Below are positions 7,184 to 15,802 of a stretch of DNA of 39,503 nucleotides, piece after piece. Each line of letters begins with the position of its first letter. Positions within the stretch are counted from its first letter, which is position 1. Position numbers and translations under genes: made by a program. The notes under the pieces were generated by a model. The model had not been told where the DNA came from and searched no databases. It saw only the letters and a program-made list of their open reading frames with translations. The stretch comes from an uncultured Prevotella sp. (GTDB lineage Bacteria > Bacteroidota > Bacteroidia > Bacteroidales > Bacteroidaceae): the NCBI GenBank assembly GCA_946409435.1, contig CAMJWJ010000007.1, positions 1-39,503 on the forward strand, read 5' to 3'.

Positions 7184-8680
7184 ATGAAAAAGATTTTACT
7201 CACAAGCATGCTGCTGACCATGGCCCTCACGGGAGTGAAGGCTGAAGCAGATCCTAATTTTTACATCTACCTTTGTTTCGGACAGTCGAACATGGAGGGT
7301 AACGCCCAGTGGGAGACTCAAGACGTGGGCAATGTTGACCCGCGCTTCCAGATGTTGGCAACCTGCAACTTCACCAGCCCCAAGCGTACGCTGGGCAACT
7401 GGTATACCGCTGAGTGTCCTATCGTCAGCCCTGTAGGCAAGCTTGGCCCCACGGATTATTTCGGTCGCACGATGGTCAAGGCTCTGCCCGACGTGAAGGT
7501 CGGCGTGGTAGCTGTCGCCATGGGTGGAAGTCCTATCGAGATGTTCGACAAGGACAAATACCAGCAGAAGCTGAACGACAATGCCAGCGAATGGTGGGCA
7601 CAGCTGGCCAACCGCTACTATGGCGGCAACCCCTATGGCCGGCTCATCGAGATGGCTAAGAAAGCCCAGGAGGTTGGTGTCATCAAGGGCATCCTGCTCC
7701 ATCAGGGCTGCTCGAACTGCGGTGACCCCAACTGGCCTAATATGGTGAAGAAGATCTACAACGACATGCTGACCGACCTGGGTCTGCAGGCAAAGAACGT
7801 ACCGCTGTTTGCCGGCGAGGTGGAATATGCCGACATGGGTGGCGGCTGCTCCAGTCATAACGTACAGGTAGACCGCCTGCCCGATGTCATCCCCACCGCC
7901 CATGTGGTGTCGGCCAAGGACCTGCCTGGCAACGGCACTGACCCCTGGCACTTCTCGGCACAGGGCTACCGCATCCTCGGCCAGCGCTATGCGAAGGTGG
8001 CACTGAACCTGATGGGTGTCGACGTTGAGATTGACAAGCCCGAGATGCCCGTCAAGTACTGGGCTATCGACCAGCGCTTTACCACCATTTCCGAAGCCAG
8101 CAGGACCCCGTTTGCCATTGTCAACGAGGCTGAGGGCAAGGCATTCTATTGTCCTTCAGGCCAGTTCTTAGGCTACGACGACATGGTGAAGGCATTCGAC
8201 GTCTACAATGAGGCATACCTCTTCAAGCTCCGCAGGACTACCGGCGGCCGCCGTGTATGCCTGATTACCCCCGACGGCGAAGACTATAAGATGTCGGGCG
8301 GCGTAGGCTATCTGAATACACAGGACATTACCGGTGACTGCTGCTTCGTCAACGGTGTGGGTAGTCAGAATGGTTTTGACATCAAGAACGGTGCCGTATG
8401 GATCCCAGAGTATGTAGAGGGCAAGGGCTGGTCGTTGCAAAACTTAGCCACGGGCAAGTACCTCAAGGATACGACTCCCGCAAAATACGACGAGCCGACG
8501 TACTTCACCTTCTGCACGCTTCGAGAGACTGACGCCACAGGCATCATGGGCACGATGCTGAGAGAACAGCCGCAAACGGACAGTGACGTATGGTACACGA
8601 TAGACGGTCGCCGCGTCAGCGGCAGCAGTCTGCGTCCGGGACTATACATCCGTGGCGGACGAAAATATGTGGTAAAATAA
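7184..8680 (+). CDS. Secreted SASA-domain carbohydrate esterase (sialate/xylan O-acetylesterase-like)
   Basis: 498 aa. The signal peptide is MKKILLTSMLLTMALTGVKA, cleaved near residue 20. The SGNH-type SASA domain (DUF303) spans about 25-285: CFGQSNMEG carries the catalytic Ser35, VVAVAMGGSPIEMF forms the oxyanion block, and DPWHFSAQGY supplies the Asp-His pair. A second domain (about 290-460) has trefoil-like text such as GWSLQNLATGKYL. The C-terminus (WYTIDGRRV ... GLYIRGGRKYVVK) is a short tail often seen on secreted Prevotella proteins and may be a sorting signal. Such esterases remove acetyl groups from glycans; the company of GH31-CE15 and GH3 makes acetylated xylan a reasonable target. 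It heads the degradation run. Confidence 0.87.
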   Translation: MKKILLTSMLLTMALTGVKAEADPNFYIYLCFGQSNMEGNAQWETQDVGNVDPRFQMLATCNFTSPKRTLGNWYTAECPIVSPVGKLGPTDYFGRTMVKALPDVKVGVVAVAMGGSPIEMFDKDKYQQKLNDNASEWWAQLANRYYGGNPYGRLIEMAKKAQEVGVIKGILLHQGCSNCGDPNWPNMVKKIYNDMLTDLGLQAKNVPLFAGEVEYADMGGGCSSHNVQVDRLPDVIPTAHVVSAKDLPGNGTDPWHFSAQGYRILGQRYAKVALNLMGVDVEIDKPEMPVKYWAIDQRFTTISEASRTPFAIVNEAEGKAFYCPSGQFLGYDDMVKAFDVYNEAYLFKLRRTTGGRRVCLITPDGEDYKMSGGVGYLNTQDITGDCCFVNGVGSQNGFDIKNGAVWIPEYVEGKGWSLQNLATGKYLKDTTPAKYDEPTYFTFCTLRETDATGIMGTMLREQPQTDSDVWYTIDGRRVSGSSLRPGLYIRGGRKYVVK

Positions 8681-8743
8681 CGTATTGAGCGTATCTTTAT
8701 GTAGATTACGCATGGAACGAGAATTTGTGGTGAAATAGCGTAT
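8660..8743. repeat. Imperfect direct repeat, likely remnant of a deleted gene tail
   Basis: Positions 8660-8685 and 8718-8743 match at 22 of 26 bases. The first copy encodes the end of the esterase (RKYVVK and stop). The second, in the intergenic gap, encodes REFVVK and stop. Differences fall mostly at codon positions that keep the residue type. It looks like the surviving 3' end of a paralogous secreted-protein gene. Confidence 0.55.
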
Positions 8744-10607
8744 GTGGAAGAAACTGTTTACAGGGCGTTATGCCTATGTTACCGTCTGGGTGATAGCACT
8801 GATTGCCATTGCTGTCGTACTGCTGACCTATGAGTCTCACTTGCTGTGGAAGATTCAGGAGAAGAACCTTTTCCTCTGTTCGGCCATGTTCCTGAAAGAG
8901 CAGTTGGTGGTACCTGGAGGACTGCTCACATGGGTAGGTACGTGGTTCACACAGTTTCTCTACTATCCGTGGCTGGGCGTACTACTGCTCTGCGCGTGGT
9001 GGTGGCTGCTGATGGCCATGACCAAACGCGTGTTTCGCGTAGCCGACCGATGGGCTGTCCTTATGCTCATCCCTGTTGCCCTCCTGCTCATCAGCAACAT
9101 GGCGATGGGCTACTGGATTTATCTTCTGAAACTGAGGGGCTATTTCTTCGTGTCAACCATCGGCACCACGGCCGTCGTTGCACTGTTATGGGTGTTCCGC
9201 ATCATCGCCACGTCAGCCAGCAAGGGTGACAGCAAGCTGCTTACCACGCTCTGTCTGCTGTTCCCTTTCATCGCCTGTGTCTTAGGCTATCCCCTCATGG
9301 GCATCTACGGACTGGCCGCTGCCCTGCTGATGGCCGTCTGGTCGTGGCGTCTGTTAACTCGTAGCGAGGCGACAGCATGCAGCGTGGTCGCTCTTCTGAG
9401 CATCGCTGCCGTACCCCTGTTGTGCTACCGTTTCGTCTACTACGAGATAAACATAGCCAACATCCTCTGGGCAGAACTGCCGCTGTTCTATGTCACCGAG
9501 AATCACCCCACCTATTATATCCCATACTATCTGCTGGCACTCTTCTTCGTCGTGCTGGCAGTGACCTACCGTGTGGAACTCGACAAAGCCAAGCCCATGA
9601 AGAAACTTCATTATCTGGCATGTCAGGCCGTGGTGGCCATCCTGCTGGTTGGCAGCGCCTATACCTTCTGGATGAAAGACGAGAACTTCCATCACGAGTT
9701 GGCAATGCAGCACCATATTGCCAATGCCGACTGGATGGGCGTGCTTCAGGAAGCTGCCAACCAAGACGACGAGCCTACACGGGCCATCGTGATGATGCGC
9801 AACCTCGCCCTGACGCGCCTTGGTAACCAAGGTAACGCCATGTTCCTCTACAAGAATGGCTCCAAGGCCTATGCCGCCCCCTTCGGCATGCGCCTGATGC
9901 TGGCTGTCGGCCCACTCATCTACTACCAGTATGGCATGCTGAACTATTGTAACCGCCTGTGTGTAGAGATGGGAGTGGAGTTCGGTTTCCGTGCGGAGGA
10001 CTACCAGCTATTGGTCAACTGTGCACTTCTTGAGAATGACCAGCCGCTGGCCCGCAAGTACATCGGCATCCTGAAGCAGACGCTGTTCTACCGCCACTGG
10101 GCAGAACAGGCCGAAGCCCTTTTGGGCCATCCTGAGCTTATCGCCAAGGATGCCAAGCGTGAGCCAATCACCCACATGCTCCACTACCACAACTCATTAG
10201 GGGGCGATGACGGCTATACAGAGCGTTTCCTCATGAACCAACTGGCAAAGAACATCTACACCGGCGACCCCATCTTCCAGGAGCAGACCCTGCTGGCTAC
10301 CCTTTGGACCAAGGATATCGATCAGTTCTGGTATCACTTCTATGAATATGTCAAGCTGCACCCTAACGAGCCCATGCCACGCTATTATCAGGAGGCTGCC
10401 TACCTCTATTGTATGATAGAAGACAGGGAGGACCTGAAGCAGATGCCTTTTGATGCCAGCGTAAAGGACTCTTTCAAGCGTTTCATGGAATTGGCTGCCA
10501 ACTACGACGGCAAGGATGTAGAGACTTGTCGCCAAGGGCTGTACCCCCTCTTTGGTGACACCTACTATTACGACTATTACACGATGGCGAAACTTCCAGA
10601 ATATTAA
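8742..10607 (+). CDS. DUF6057-family membrane protein
   Basis: 621 aa. Roughly the first 320 residues hold about nine to ten hydrophobic spans. The first lies at residues ~12-30, and another (PLFYVTENHPTYYIPYYLLALFFVVL) in the middle. The remaining ~300 residues are soluble and rich in paired helices with W, Y and L spacing (for example NLALTRLGNQGNAMFLYKN), like a TPR or SEL1-type solenoid, probably on the periplasmic side. The text matches what I know as DUF6057, a family of unknown function in Bacteroidota. It stands between an esterase and a CxxCH beta-propeller lipoprotein. The gene pair suggests a joint envelope role, but no reaction can be assigned. Confidence 0.75.
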   Translation: MWKKLFTGRYAYVTVWVIALIAIAVVLLTYESHLLWKIQEKNLFLCSAMFLKEQLVVPGGLLTWVGTWFTQFLYYPWLGVLLLCAWWWLLMAMTKRVFRVADRWAVLMLIPVALLLISNMAMGYWIYLLKLRGYFFVSTIGTTAVVALLWVFRIIATSASKGDSKLLTTLCLLFPFIACVLGYPLMGIYGLAAALLMAVWSWRLLTRSEATACSVVALLSIAAVPLLCYRFVYYEINIANILWAELPLFYVTENHPTYYIPYYLLALFFVVLAVTYRVELDKAKPMKKLHYLACQAVVAILLVGSAYTFWMKDENFHHELAMQHHIANADWMGVLQEAANQDDEPTRAIVMMRNLALTRLGNQGNAMFLYKNGSKAYAAPFGMRLMLAVGPLIYYQYGMLNYCNRLCVEMGVEFGFRAEDYQLLVNCALLENDQPLARKYIGILKQTLFYRHWAEQAEALLGHPELIAKDAKREPITHMLHYHNSLGGDDGYTERFLMNQLAKNIYTGDPIFQEQTLLATLWTKDIDQFWYHFYEYVKLHPNEPMPRYYQEAAYLYCMIEDREDLKQMPFDASVKDSFKRFMELAANYDGKDVETCRQGLYPLFGDTYYYDYYTMAKLPEY

Positions 10608-10608
10608 C

Positions 10609-10671
10609 AGTTCATAGTTCATAGTTCATTATTCATTATTCATTGTTCATTATTCATTATTCATTATTACA
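10609..10671. repeat. Heptamer array (AGTTCAT/TATTCAT, nine units)
   Basis: Nine consecutive 7-bp units: three AGTTCAT, then TATTCAT with one TGTTCAT, ending TATTACA. The array fills the gap between the DUF6057 stop and the next ATG (10675), ending 3 nt before it. A change in copy number would not affect either reading frame but would change the untranslated spacing. Confidence 0.85.
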
Positions 10672-10674
10672 CCG

Positions 10675-12180
10675 ATGATTAGGAAAATAGTATATAGCGC
10701 TATATGCATGGTGGTGCTGGGCTGCACAGGACCTTCTGTGCCGAAAGTCTTTACCGAGTCCAAAAGCCTGCCGAAAATCTACCCCGACTATACCGATGTG
10801 ACCATCCCCATCAATATGGCTCCCCTGACCTTTGAACTCGACGAAGAGGCCGACGAGATGATTGCCCGCTATGCCGTGGGCGACGAGGAGGTGGTCTGTG
10901 AGGACAAGGCCCAGCCAGATGCTGACGATTGGCGCATGTTGACCGAGAAGGCCAAGGGCGGTGCCATTGCCGTTGATGTCTATGCCCGTCATGGTGACCA
11001 GTGGACTCGCTACAAGCCATTCAGCATCTTCGTGTCGCCCGACAGTATCGACAGCTATCTGAGCTACCGTCTCATTTTCCCCTCGTTCGTCAGCTATGAG
11101 GCCCTGTCTATCAACCAGCGGTGCCTGGAGAACTATGACGAGCGTGTCATTTACGACAACATCCTTTGCAGTTTCGAGAAGGATGGCCAGTGCATTAACT
11201 GCCACAACTACCAGCAGTACAACCCCGAGCGCATGCAGTTCCACGCCCGCCAGAACATGGGTGGCACCGTCATCGCCTACGACGGCAAGACCAAGAAGGT
11301 GAACATGCGCAACGACTCCATTCTCTCGGCAGGCGTCTATCCTGCCTGGCATCCGTGGCTGAAGCTGATCGTCTATTCTACCAACAAGACCTACCAAGAC
11401 TTCCACACGACGCACCATAACAAGATTGAGGTGTTTGACGCACAGAGCGACCTCATCGCCTACGACATCGACAAGGGTGAGGTCACCAACCTTGAGAACG
11501 ACACGACCGAAATGGAGGTCTTCCCTGCCTGGGCCCCCGACGGCAAGACGCTCTACTACTGCAGTGCCCACTACGTCAAGCAGGACTCTACGCTATCAAG
11601 GACTGCGGAAGTTGTGAAACGCTACAAGAAGATCAAGTATAACATCTACAAGAAGTCCTTCGACCCAGAGACGATGACCTTCGGACCCCGTGAACTGGTG
11701 TTCGCTGCCGACAGCCTTAACAAGAGTGCTACCCTTCCCCGCATCTCTCCCGACGGCCGTTACCTGATGTTCGCCATGGCTGAGTTCGGTGTGTTCCACA
11801 TCTGGCACCATGATGCTGACCTGTGGCTGCTGGACCTGCAGAGTGGCGAGGTTCGTGCCGCCACAGAGTTAAACTCGCCCGACACGGAGAGCTACCACTC
11901 TTGGTCGAGCAACGGCCGCTGGGTAGTCTTCAGCAGCCGCCGCGACGACGGTACCTATACGCGTCCGTTCTTCGCCCATATCGACAAGGATGGTCATGGC
12001 AGCAAGCCCTTCGAGTTGCCGCAGGCCGACCCTGACTACCACCGTCAGTTCATGAAGTGCTACAACATTCCTGAATTCATGCGTGGTCCAGTGACCATCA
12101 AGCCTCAGGAGTTTGCCGACGTGCTGAAAGGTGACGGCGAACCAGTGAAATACGTACAGCGATTGACAGGGCACAAGTGA
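10675..12180 (+). CDS. Beta-propeller (PD40/TolB-like) lipoprotein with a CxxCH motif
   Basis: 501 aa. MIRKIVYSAICMVVLGC is a lipoprotein signal with lipobox VLGC (Cys17), so the protein is membrane anchored. Residues ~40-160 form an N-terminal domain. GQCINCHNYQ follows, with C173, C176 and H177 forming a CxxCH site of the c-type heme kind, and then a conserved-looking MQFHARQNMGG. From about 200 to 480 there are WD40-like/PD40 repeats (PAWHPWLKLIVYS, PAWAPDGKTLYYCS, PRISPDGRYLMFAM, YHSWSSNGRWVVFSSRR). The CxxCH could bind one heme c if the cell has a cytochrome c maturation system; otherwise it may bind metal or form a disulfide. It follows DUF6057 after a heptamer array. Its function is unknown. 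Confidence 0.82.
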   Translation: MIRKIVYSAICMVVLGCTGPSVPKVFTESKSLPKIYPDYTDVTIPINMAPLTFELDEEADEMIARYAVGDEEVVCEDKAQPDADDWRMLTEKAKGGAIAVDVYARHGDQWTRYKPFSIFVSPDSIDSYLSYRLIFPSFVSYEALSINQRCLENYDERVIYDNILCSFEKDGQCINCHNYQQYNPERMQFHARQNMGGTVIAYDGKTKKVNMRNDSILSAGVYPAWHPWLKLIVYSTNKTYQDFHTTHHNKIEVFDAQSDLIAYDIDKGEVTNLENDTTEMEVFPAWAPDGKTLYYCSAHYVKQDSTLSRTAEVVKRYKKIKYNIYKKSFDPETMTFGPRELVFAADSLNKSATLPRISPDGRYLMFAMAEFGVFHIWHHDADLWLLDLQSGEVRAATELNSPDTESYHSWSSNGRWVVFSSRRDDGTYTRPFFAHIDKDGHGSKPFELPQADPDYHRQFMKCYNIPEFMRGPVTIKPQEFADVLKGDGEPVKYVQRLTGHK

Positions 12181-12181
12181 C

Positions 12182-12356
12182 AGTTCATAGTTCACAGTTC
12201 ATAGTTCACAGTTCACAGTTCATAGTTCACAGTTCATAATTCATAGTTTACAGTTCATAATTCATAGTTCATAGTTCACAGTTCACAGTTCATAGTTCAC
12301 AGTTCATAATTCATAGTTTACAGTTCATAATTCATAGTTCATAGTTCTCATTTCTC
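12182..12356. repeat. Heptamer array (AGTTCAY-type, 25 units) with a perfect 70-bp duplication
   Basis: The gap consists of 25 consecutive 7-bp units, mostly AGTTCAT and AGTTCAC, with AATTCAT, AGTTTAC, AGTTCTC and ATTTCTC variants. Positions 12201-12270 and 12271-12340 are identical: ten heptamers duplicated as one block. The array ends 3 nt before the GH31 ATG. The perfect identity indicates recent expansion. Confidence 0.92.
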
Positions 12357-12359
12357 ATT

Positions 12360-15300
12360 ATGAATAGACCTCTTCTCGCCACAGTCCTCCTGCTGTTGTG
12401 TACGATAGCAGCCATGGCAGGCAAGCACACCCCAAAGCTGAGGGTAAGCTACGTAGCATCCAATGCGGTACGCATACAGTATGGTCCTCGCGATGCTACA
12501 AGCCAGTTGCCCGACTGGCTCTACGTTAAACACGACGAGGTCAGCCACCCCGACATCTCAGCCAGCGTTAAGGGTAATACCGTCGTGGTCAGGAACAAGG
12601 CAGGCCAAGTGGTGTTCCGTGCCACTCGCCATACCCTGAAGGACGGTGTAGCCACCATGGTGTTCGATTCACCGAAGGACGAGTACCTCTATGGCTTAGG
12701 ACAGTTTCAGGACGGCTACAGCAACATCCGCGGTCTGTCGCGCAGGCTGACGCAGGTGAACACGCAGACCTCCATTCCCATGCTGCTGTCCAGCAAGGGC
12801 TATGGTGTGCTATGGAACAACTACGGCATGACAGAGTATAACCCTTGTGCCAACCAGGTTGCCATGAAGGTGGTACAGTCCAGTCCGTCAGCCACCGAGA
12901 CAGTGAACGTCACCACTACCGAAGGCGGTAAGAAGGAAGTCCGCGAGCGACACATCTTCACCGCTACCCTTGACATCAAAAAGGCTGGCGACTATGCCCT
13001 GCTATTGGATGTTGGCCAGAAGATGGCCCGCCGTCACAACCTCACCATCGACGGTCGTACGGTCATCGAGATGCAGAATATGTGGCTACCGCCGACAGCC
13101 TCTACGATTGTCCGGCTGGAAGCCGGACGTCACGAGCTTGCCGCCGAGCTGACGAAGAACGACCAGCCCGTGCTATATTATAATAAGGTACAGGACGAGA
13201 CGGTGTTTCGTTCGCCTGTGGCCGAGGCCGTCGACTATACGGTGTTTGTCGGTACAGCCGACGAGGTCATCGCCTCCTACCGCGACCTGACGGGACCATG
13301 TCCGCTGATGCCCTCATGGGCACTTGGCTATATCCACTGCCGCGAACGTTTCCACTCGTCCGACGAGATACTACAGACGGCTAACCGCTTCCGCAGCGAG
13401 CAGATGCCCGTCAGCATGCTGGTACAGGACTGGCAGTACTGGGGCCGTCACGGCTGGAACTCCATGCAGTTCGACGAGGAGCACTACCCCGACCCGAAAG
13501 CGCTGACCGACAGCCTGCACCGTATGAATATTCGGCTGATGCTCAGCGTATGGTCGAAGATTGACAAGAACAGCGACGTAGGTCGCCAGATGCTGGCCTC
13601 CGACTACTACATCCCCGGCACCGACTGGATAGACTTCTTCAACCCCGATGCCGCTGCTGCCTACTGGCGGAACTTCAGCGAACGGCTTGTGCCCTTAGGC
13701 ATCGACGCCTGGTGGCAGGATGCCACGGAACCGGAGAACGATGACCTCGCCGGCCGTCGCGTCAACCGCGGGCAGTGGTCTGGCGAGCAGGTGCGTAACG
13801 TCTATCCTCTGCTCGTCTGCAAGACGGTCAGCGAAGGACTGAGAGGAATGAGCAGTGAGCAATTAGAAACGAGCAACGGGGAGGCTCCGTTTATCCTTAC
13901 CCGCAGTGGTTTCCCAGGTATCCAGCGCTACGGCGTAGCCCTCTGGTCGGGCGACGTGGGCAACGACTGGGAGACGTTCCGTCGCCAGCTGACGGCAGGC
14001 CTTGGCCTGCAGGCTGCCGGTATTCCCTGGTGGACCTACGATGCCGGCGGATTCTTCCGTCCCTACAACCAATACAACGACTCGGCTTACATCGAGCGCA
14101 TGCTACGTTGGATAGAGACCAGCGTCTACCTGCCCCTGATGCGCGTACATGGCTACATGAGCAACACCGAGCCGTGGAACTACGGCCCAGAGGCGAAAGC
14201 CATCATTGCCGACTGTCTGCGCGAGCGCTACCGCCTGCTGCCCTACATCGAGCGGTGTGCCAAGGCCGTCAGCGAGCAGGGCAGCACGCTGATGCGCCCA
14301 CTGGTGTTCGACTTTGCCGACGACGAGGAAGCCCTGAAGCAGCCCTACGAGTACATGTTCGGACCGGAGCTGCTCATCAGCCCCGTCACTGAGCCGGGTG
14401 TCACACAGTGGCGTACCTACCTGCCCAAGAACGAGGGTGGCTGGTACGACTATCACACGGGGCAGCACTACGACGGCGGCCAGTACGTGACGACACCAGT
14501 CACCAAGGCCCGTATTCCCGTCTTCCGCCGTACCACTACCGACCTCCCATCATCCGCCCACCTGCCTCTCGTCTACGACCAAGAGCACACGGGCAGCCAC
14601 TATGCCAAGCCCGACATGCCTGCCCCCGAGCTGCTGCCCGAGCAGCGCGAGTTGCCCGACGCTCTTCAGTGTGTCAGCAGTTTCGGCGACTGGGAGCACC
14701 GCCGTAACGAGATCAGTTCGCTGATTCAGCACTACGGCATCGGCGAGAAGCCTGCCGTCCGTGCCGGACAAGTGAAGGCGCACATGGATGGCGACACCCT
14801 CTACGTCGACGTGACCGAGAACGGCCAGACGCTGACGCTACGCTCTACCATCCGTTATCCCAAGACGGGTACGCCGCCCTACGCCCTGATGATAGGCACC
14901 AGCGGCATCGCGCTGCCCAAGCAACTGTTCGACGACCGCCCCATCGCTACGATGGTGTTCCACGAGAAGCAGGTGAACGACTACGGCCAGTGGGGCAAGC
15001 ACCACGAACGCGGTGAGCATCCCTTCGACCGGCTGTACCCTCATCTGAAGGACAACGGAGCCTACAGCGAGTGGGCGTGGGGACTGAGCCGTCTGCTCGA
15101 CGGTCTGCAACTGTTGGGTTCTGACGTGACGAAGATAGACATGAGCCACATCGGTGTGACGGGCTGTTCGTATGCCGGCAAGATGGCCCTCTACTGCGGA
15201 GCCTTCGACGAGCGCGTGGCGCTGACCATTGCCCAGGAGCCGGGCGGCGGTGGTGCTGCAGCGTGGCGCGTGTCGCACACTCTTGACGGTGTGGAGGACC

Positions 15301-15677
15301 TCGACCGCACCGACTACCATTGGTTCCTCGAGAGCCAGCGCGACAACTTCCGCGGCGACAGCGTCTACCGCTTGCCCTACGACCAGCACGAGCTGTGTGC
15401 ACTGGTTTGTCCGCGTGCCTTGCTGCTGTTAGGCAATCCCGACTACAAGTGGTTGGCCGACAAGTCGATGCTGGTGTCAGCGAAGGCAGCCCGTAAGGTT
15501 TGGGAGCATTTCGGCATTGCCGACCGCATGGGTTGGAGCATCGTCGACGGCCACGGCCACTGCCGTCTGCCTGAGAGCCAATGGCCCGAGGTGCAGGCGT
15601 TCATCGACAAGTTCCTGCTGGGGCGCGACACTGACACCAGCGACATTCGCATTGTAAAAATGAAGAATGAAGAATGA
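12360..15677 (+). CDS. Secreted GH31 alpha-glycosidase (alpha-xylosidase-like) fused to a CE15 glucuronoyl esterase
   Basis: 1105 aa with a signal peptide (MNRPLLATVLLLLCTIAAMAG). Residues ~25-180 form the GH31 N-terminal beta domain. Residues ~185-285 look like a PA14-type insert, as in some alpha-xylosidases. The (beta/alpha)8 barrel follows, with WWQDATEPE carrying nucleophile D454 and SGDVGND carrying acid/base D532. From about 758 a CE15 domain follows: VTGCSYAGKMAL holds Ser937 (canonical GCSRxGK), then QEPGGGGAAAWR and DGHGHC (His1065/1067). The CE15 domain should cleave ester bonds between glucuronoyl groups and lignin alcohols; the GH31 part may remove alpha-xylose or a similar group. 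Heptamer-derived sequence forms a loop (MSSEQLETSN) near residue 500 and the last residues (KMKNEE). Substrate is inferred. Confidence 0.9.
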   Translation: MNRPLLATVLLLLCTIAAMAGKHTPKLRVSYVASNAVRIQYGPRDATSQLPDWLYVKHDEVSHPDISASVKGNTVVVRNKAGQVVFRATRHTLKDGVATMVFDSPKDEYLYGLGQFQDGYSNIRGLSRRLTQVNTQTSIPMLLSSKGYGVLWNNYGMTEYNPCANQVAMKVVQSSPSATETVNVTTTEGGKKEVRERHIFTATLDIKKAGDYALLLDVGQKMARRHNLTIDGRTVIEMQNMWLPPTASTIVRLEAGRHELAAELTKNDQPVLYYNKVQDETVFRSPVAEAVDYTVFVGTADEVIASYRDLTGPCPLMPSWALGYIHCRERFHSSDEILQTANRFRSEQMPVSMLVQDWQYWGRHGWNSMQFDEEHYPDPKALTDSLHRMNIRLMLSVWSKIDKNSDVGRQMLASDYYIPGTDWIDFFNPDAAAAYWRNFSERLVPLGIDAWWQDATEPENDDLAGRRVNRGQWSGEQVRNVYPLLVCKTVSEGLRGMSSEQLETSNGEAPFILTRSGFPGIQRYGVALWSGDVGNDWETFRRQLTAGLGLQAAGIPWWTYDAGGFFRPYNQYNDSAYIERMLRWIETSVYLPLMRVHGYMSNTEPWNYGPEAKAIIADCLRERYRLLPYIERCAKAVSEQGSTLMRPLVFDFADDEEALKQPYEYMFGPELLISPVTEPGVTQWRTYLPKNEGGWYDYHTGQHYDGGQYVTTPVTKARIPVFRRTTTDLPSSAHLPLVYDQEHTGSHYAKPDMPAPELLPEQRELPDALQCVSSFGDWEHRRNEISSLIQHYGIGEKPAVRAGQVKAHMDGDTLYVDVTENGQTLTLRSTIRYPKTGTPPYALMIGTSGIALPKQLFDDRPIATMVFHEKQVNDYGQWGKHHERGEHPFDRLYPHLKDNGAYSEWAWGLSRLLDGLQLLGSDVTKIDMSHIGVTGCSYAGKMALYCGAFDERVALTIAQEPGGGGAAAWRVSHTLDGVEDLDRTDYHWFLESQRDNFRGDSVYRLPYDQHELCALVCPRALLLLGNPDYKWLADKSMLVSAKAARKVWEHFGIADRMGWSIVDGHGHCRLPESQWPEVQAFIDKFLLGRDTDTSDIRIVKMKNEE
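13844..13878. repeat. Heptamer run inside the GH31 coding region
   Basis: Five 7-bp units (AGGAATG, AGCAGTG, AGCAATT, AGAAACG, AGCAACG) read in frame as a polar loop just before the conserved FILTRSGFPG segment. The array has added coding sequence here without breaking the frame. Confidence 0.55.
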
Positions 15678-15686
15678 GGAATGAAG
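15659..15686. repeat. Heptamer run (AATGAAG x4) spanning the GH31-CE15 stop codon
   Basis: AATGAAG, AATGAAG, AATGAGG and AATGAAG run through the last codons and the TGA stop (15675-15677). The C-terminus (KMKNEE) of the enzyme is therefore made of repeat sequence. Confidence 0.8.
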
Positions 15687-15718
15687 AATTTGCTGCCGCC
15701 ATAACTGCTGCGCAAGCA

Positions 15719-15802
15719 ATGTTCAATGTGTAATGTTTAATGATTAATGATAAATGTTCAATGTTTACAGTTCATAGTTCACAGTTCATAATTCATAGTT
15801 TA
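15719..15802. repeat. Heptamer array (12 units) with an ATG ladder at the GH3 start
   Basis: Seven units begin with ATG (at 15719, 15726, 15733, 15740, 15747, 15754 and 15761), followed by CAGTTCA, TAGTTCA, CAGTTCA, TAATTCA and TAGTTTA. Seven is not a multiple of three, so successive ATGs rotate through all three frames. The later units are probably translated as the start of the GH3 signal peptide. Confidence 0.85.

Noticed and set aside
8714..8737. Small ORF encoding MEREFVVK
   Set aside because: Eight codons that match the tail of the adjacent esterase; best explained as a gene remnant, not a functional peptide.
10692..10705. ATATAGCGCTATAT palindrome as an operator
   Set aside because: It lies within the signal-peptide codons of the lipoprotein gene, downstream of the start and away from any promoter; a chance dyad is likely.
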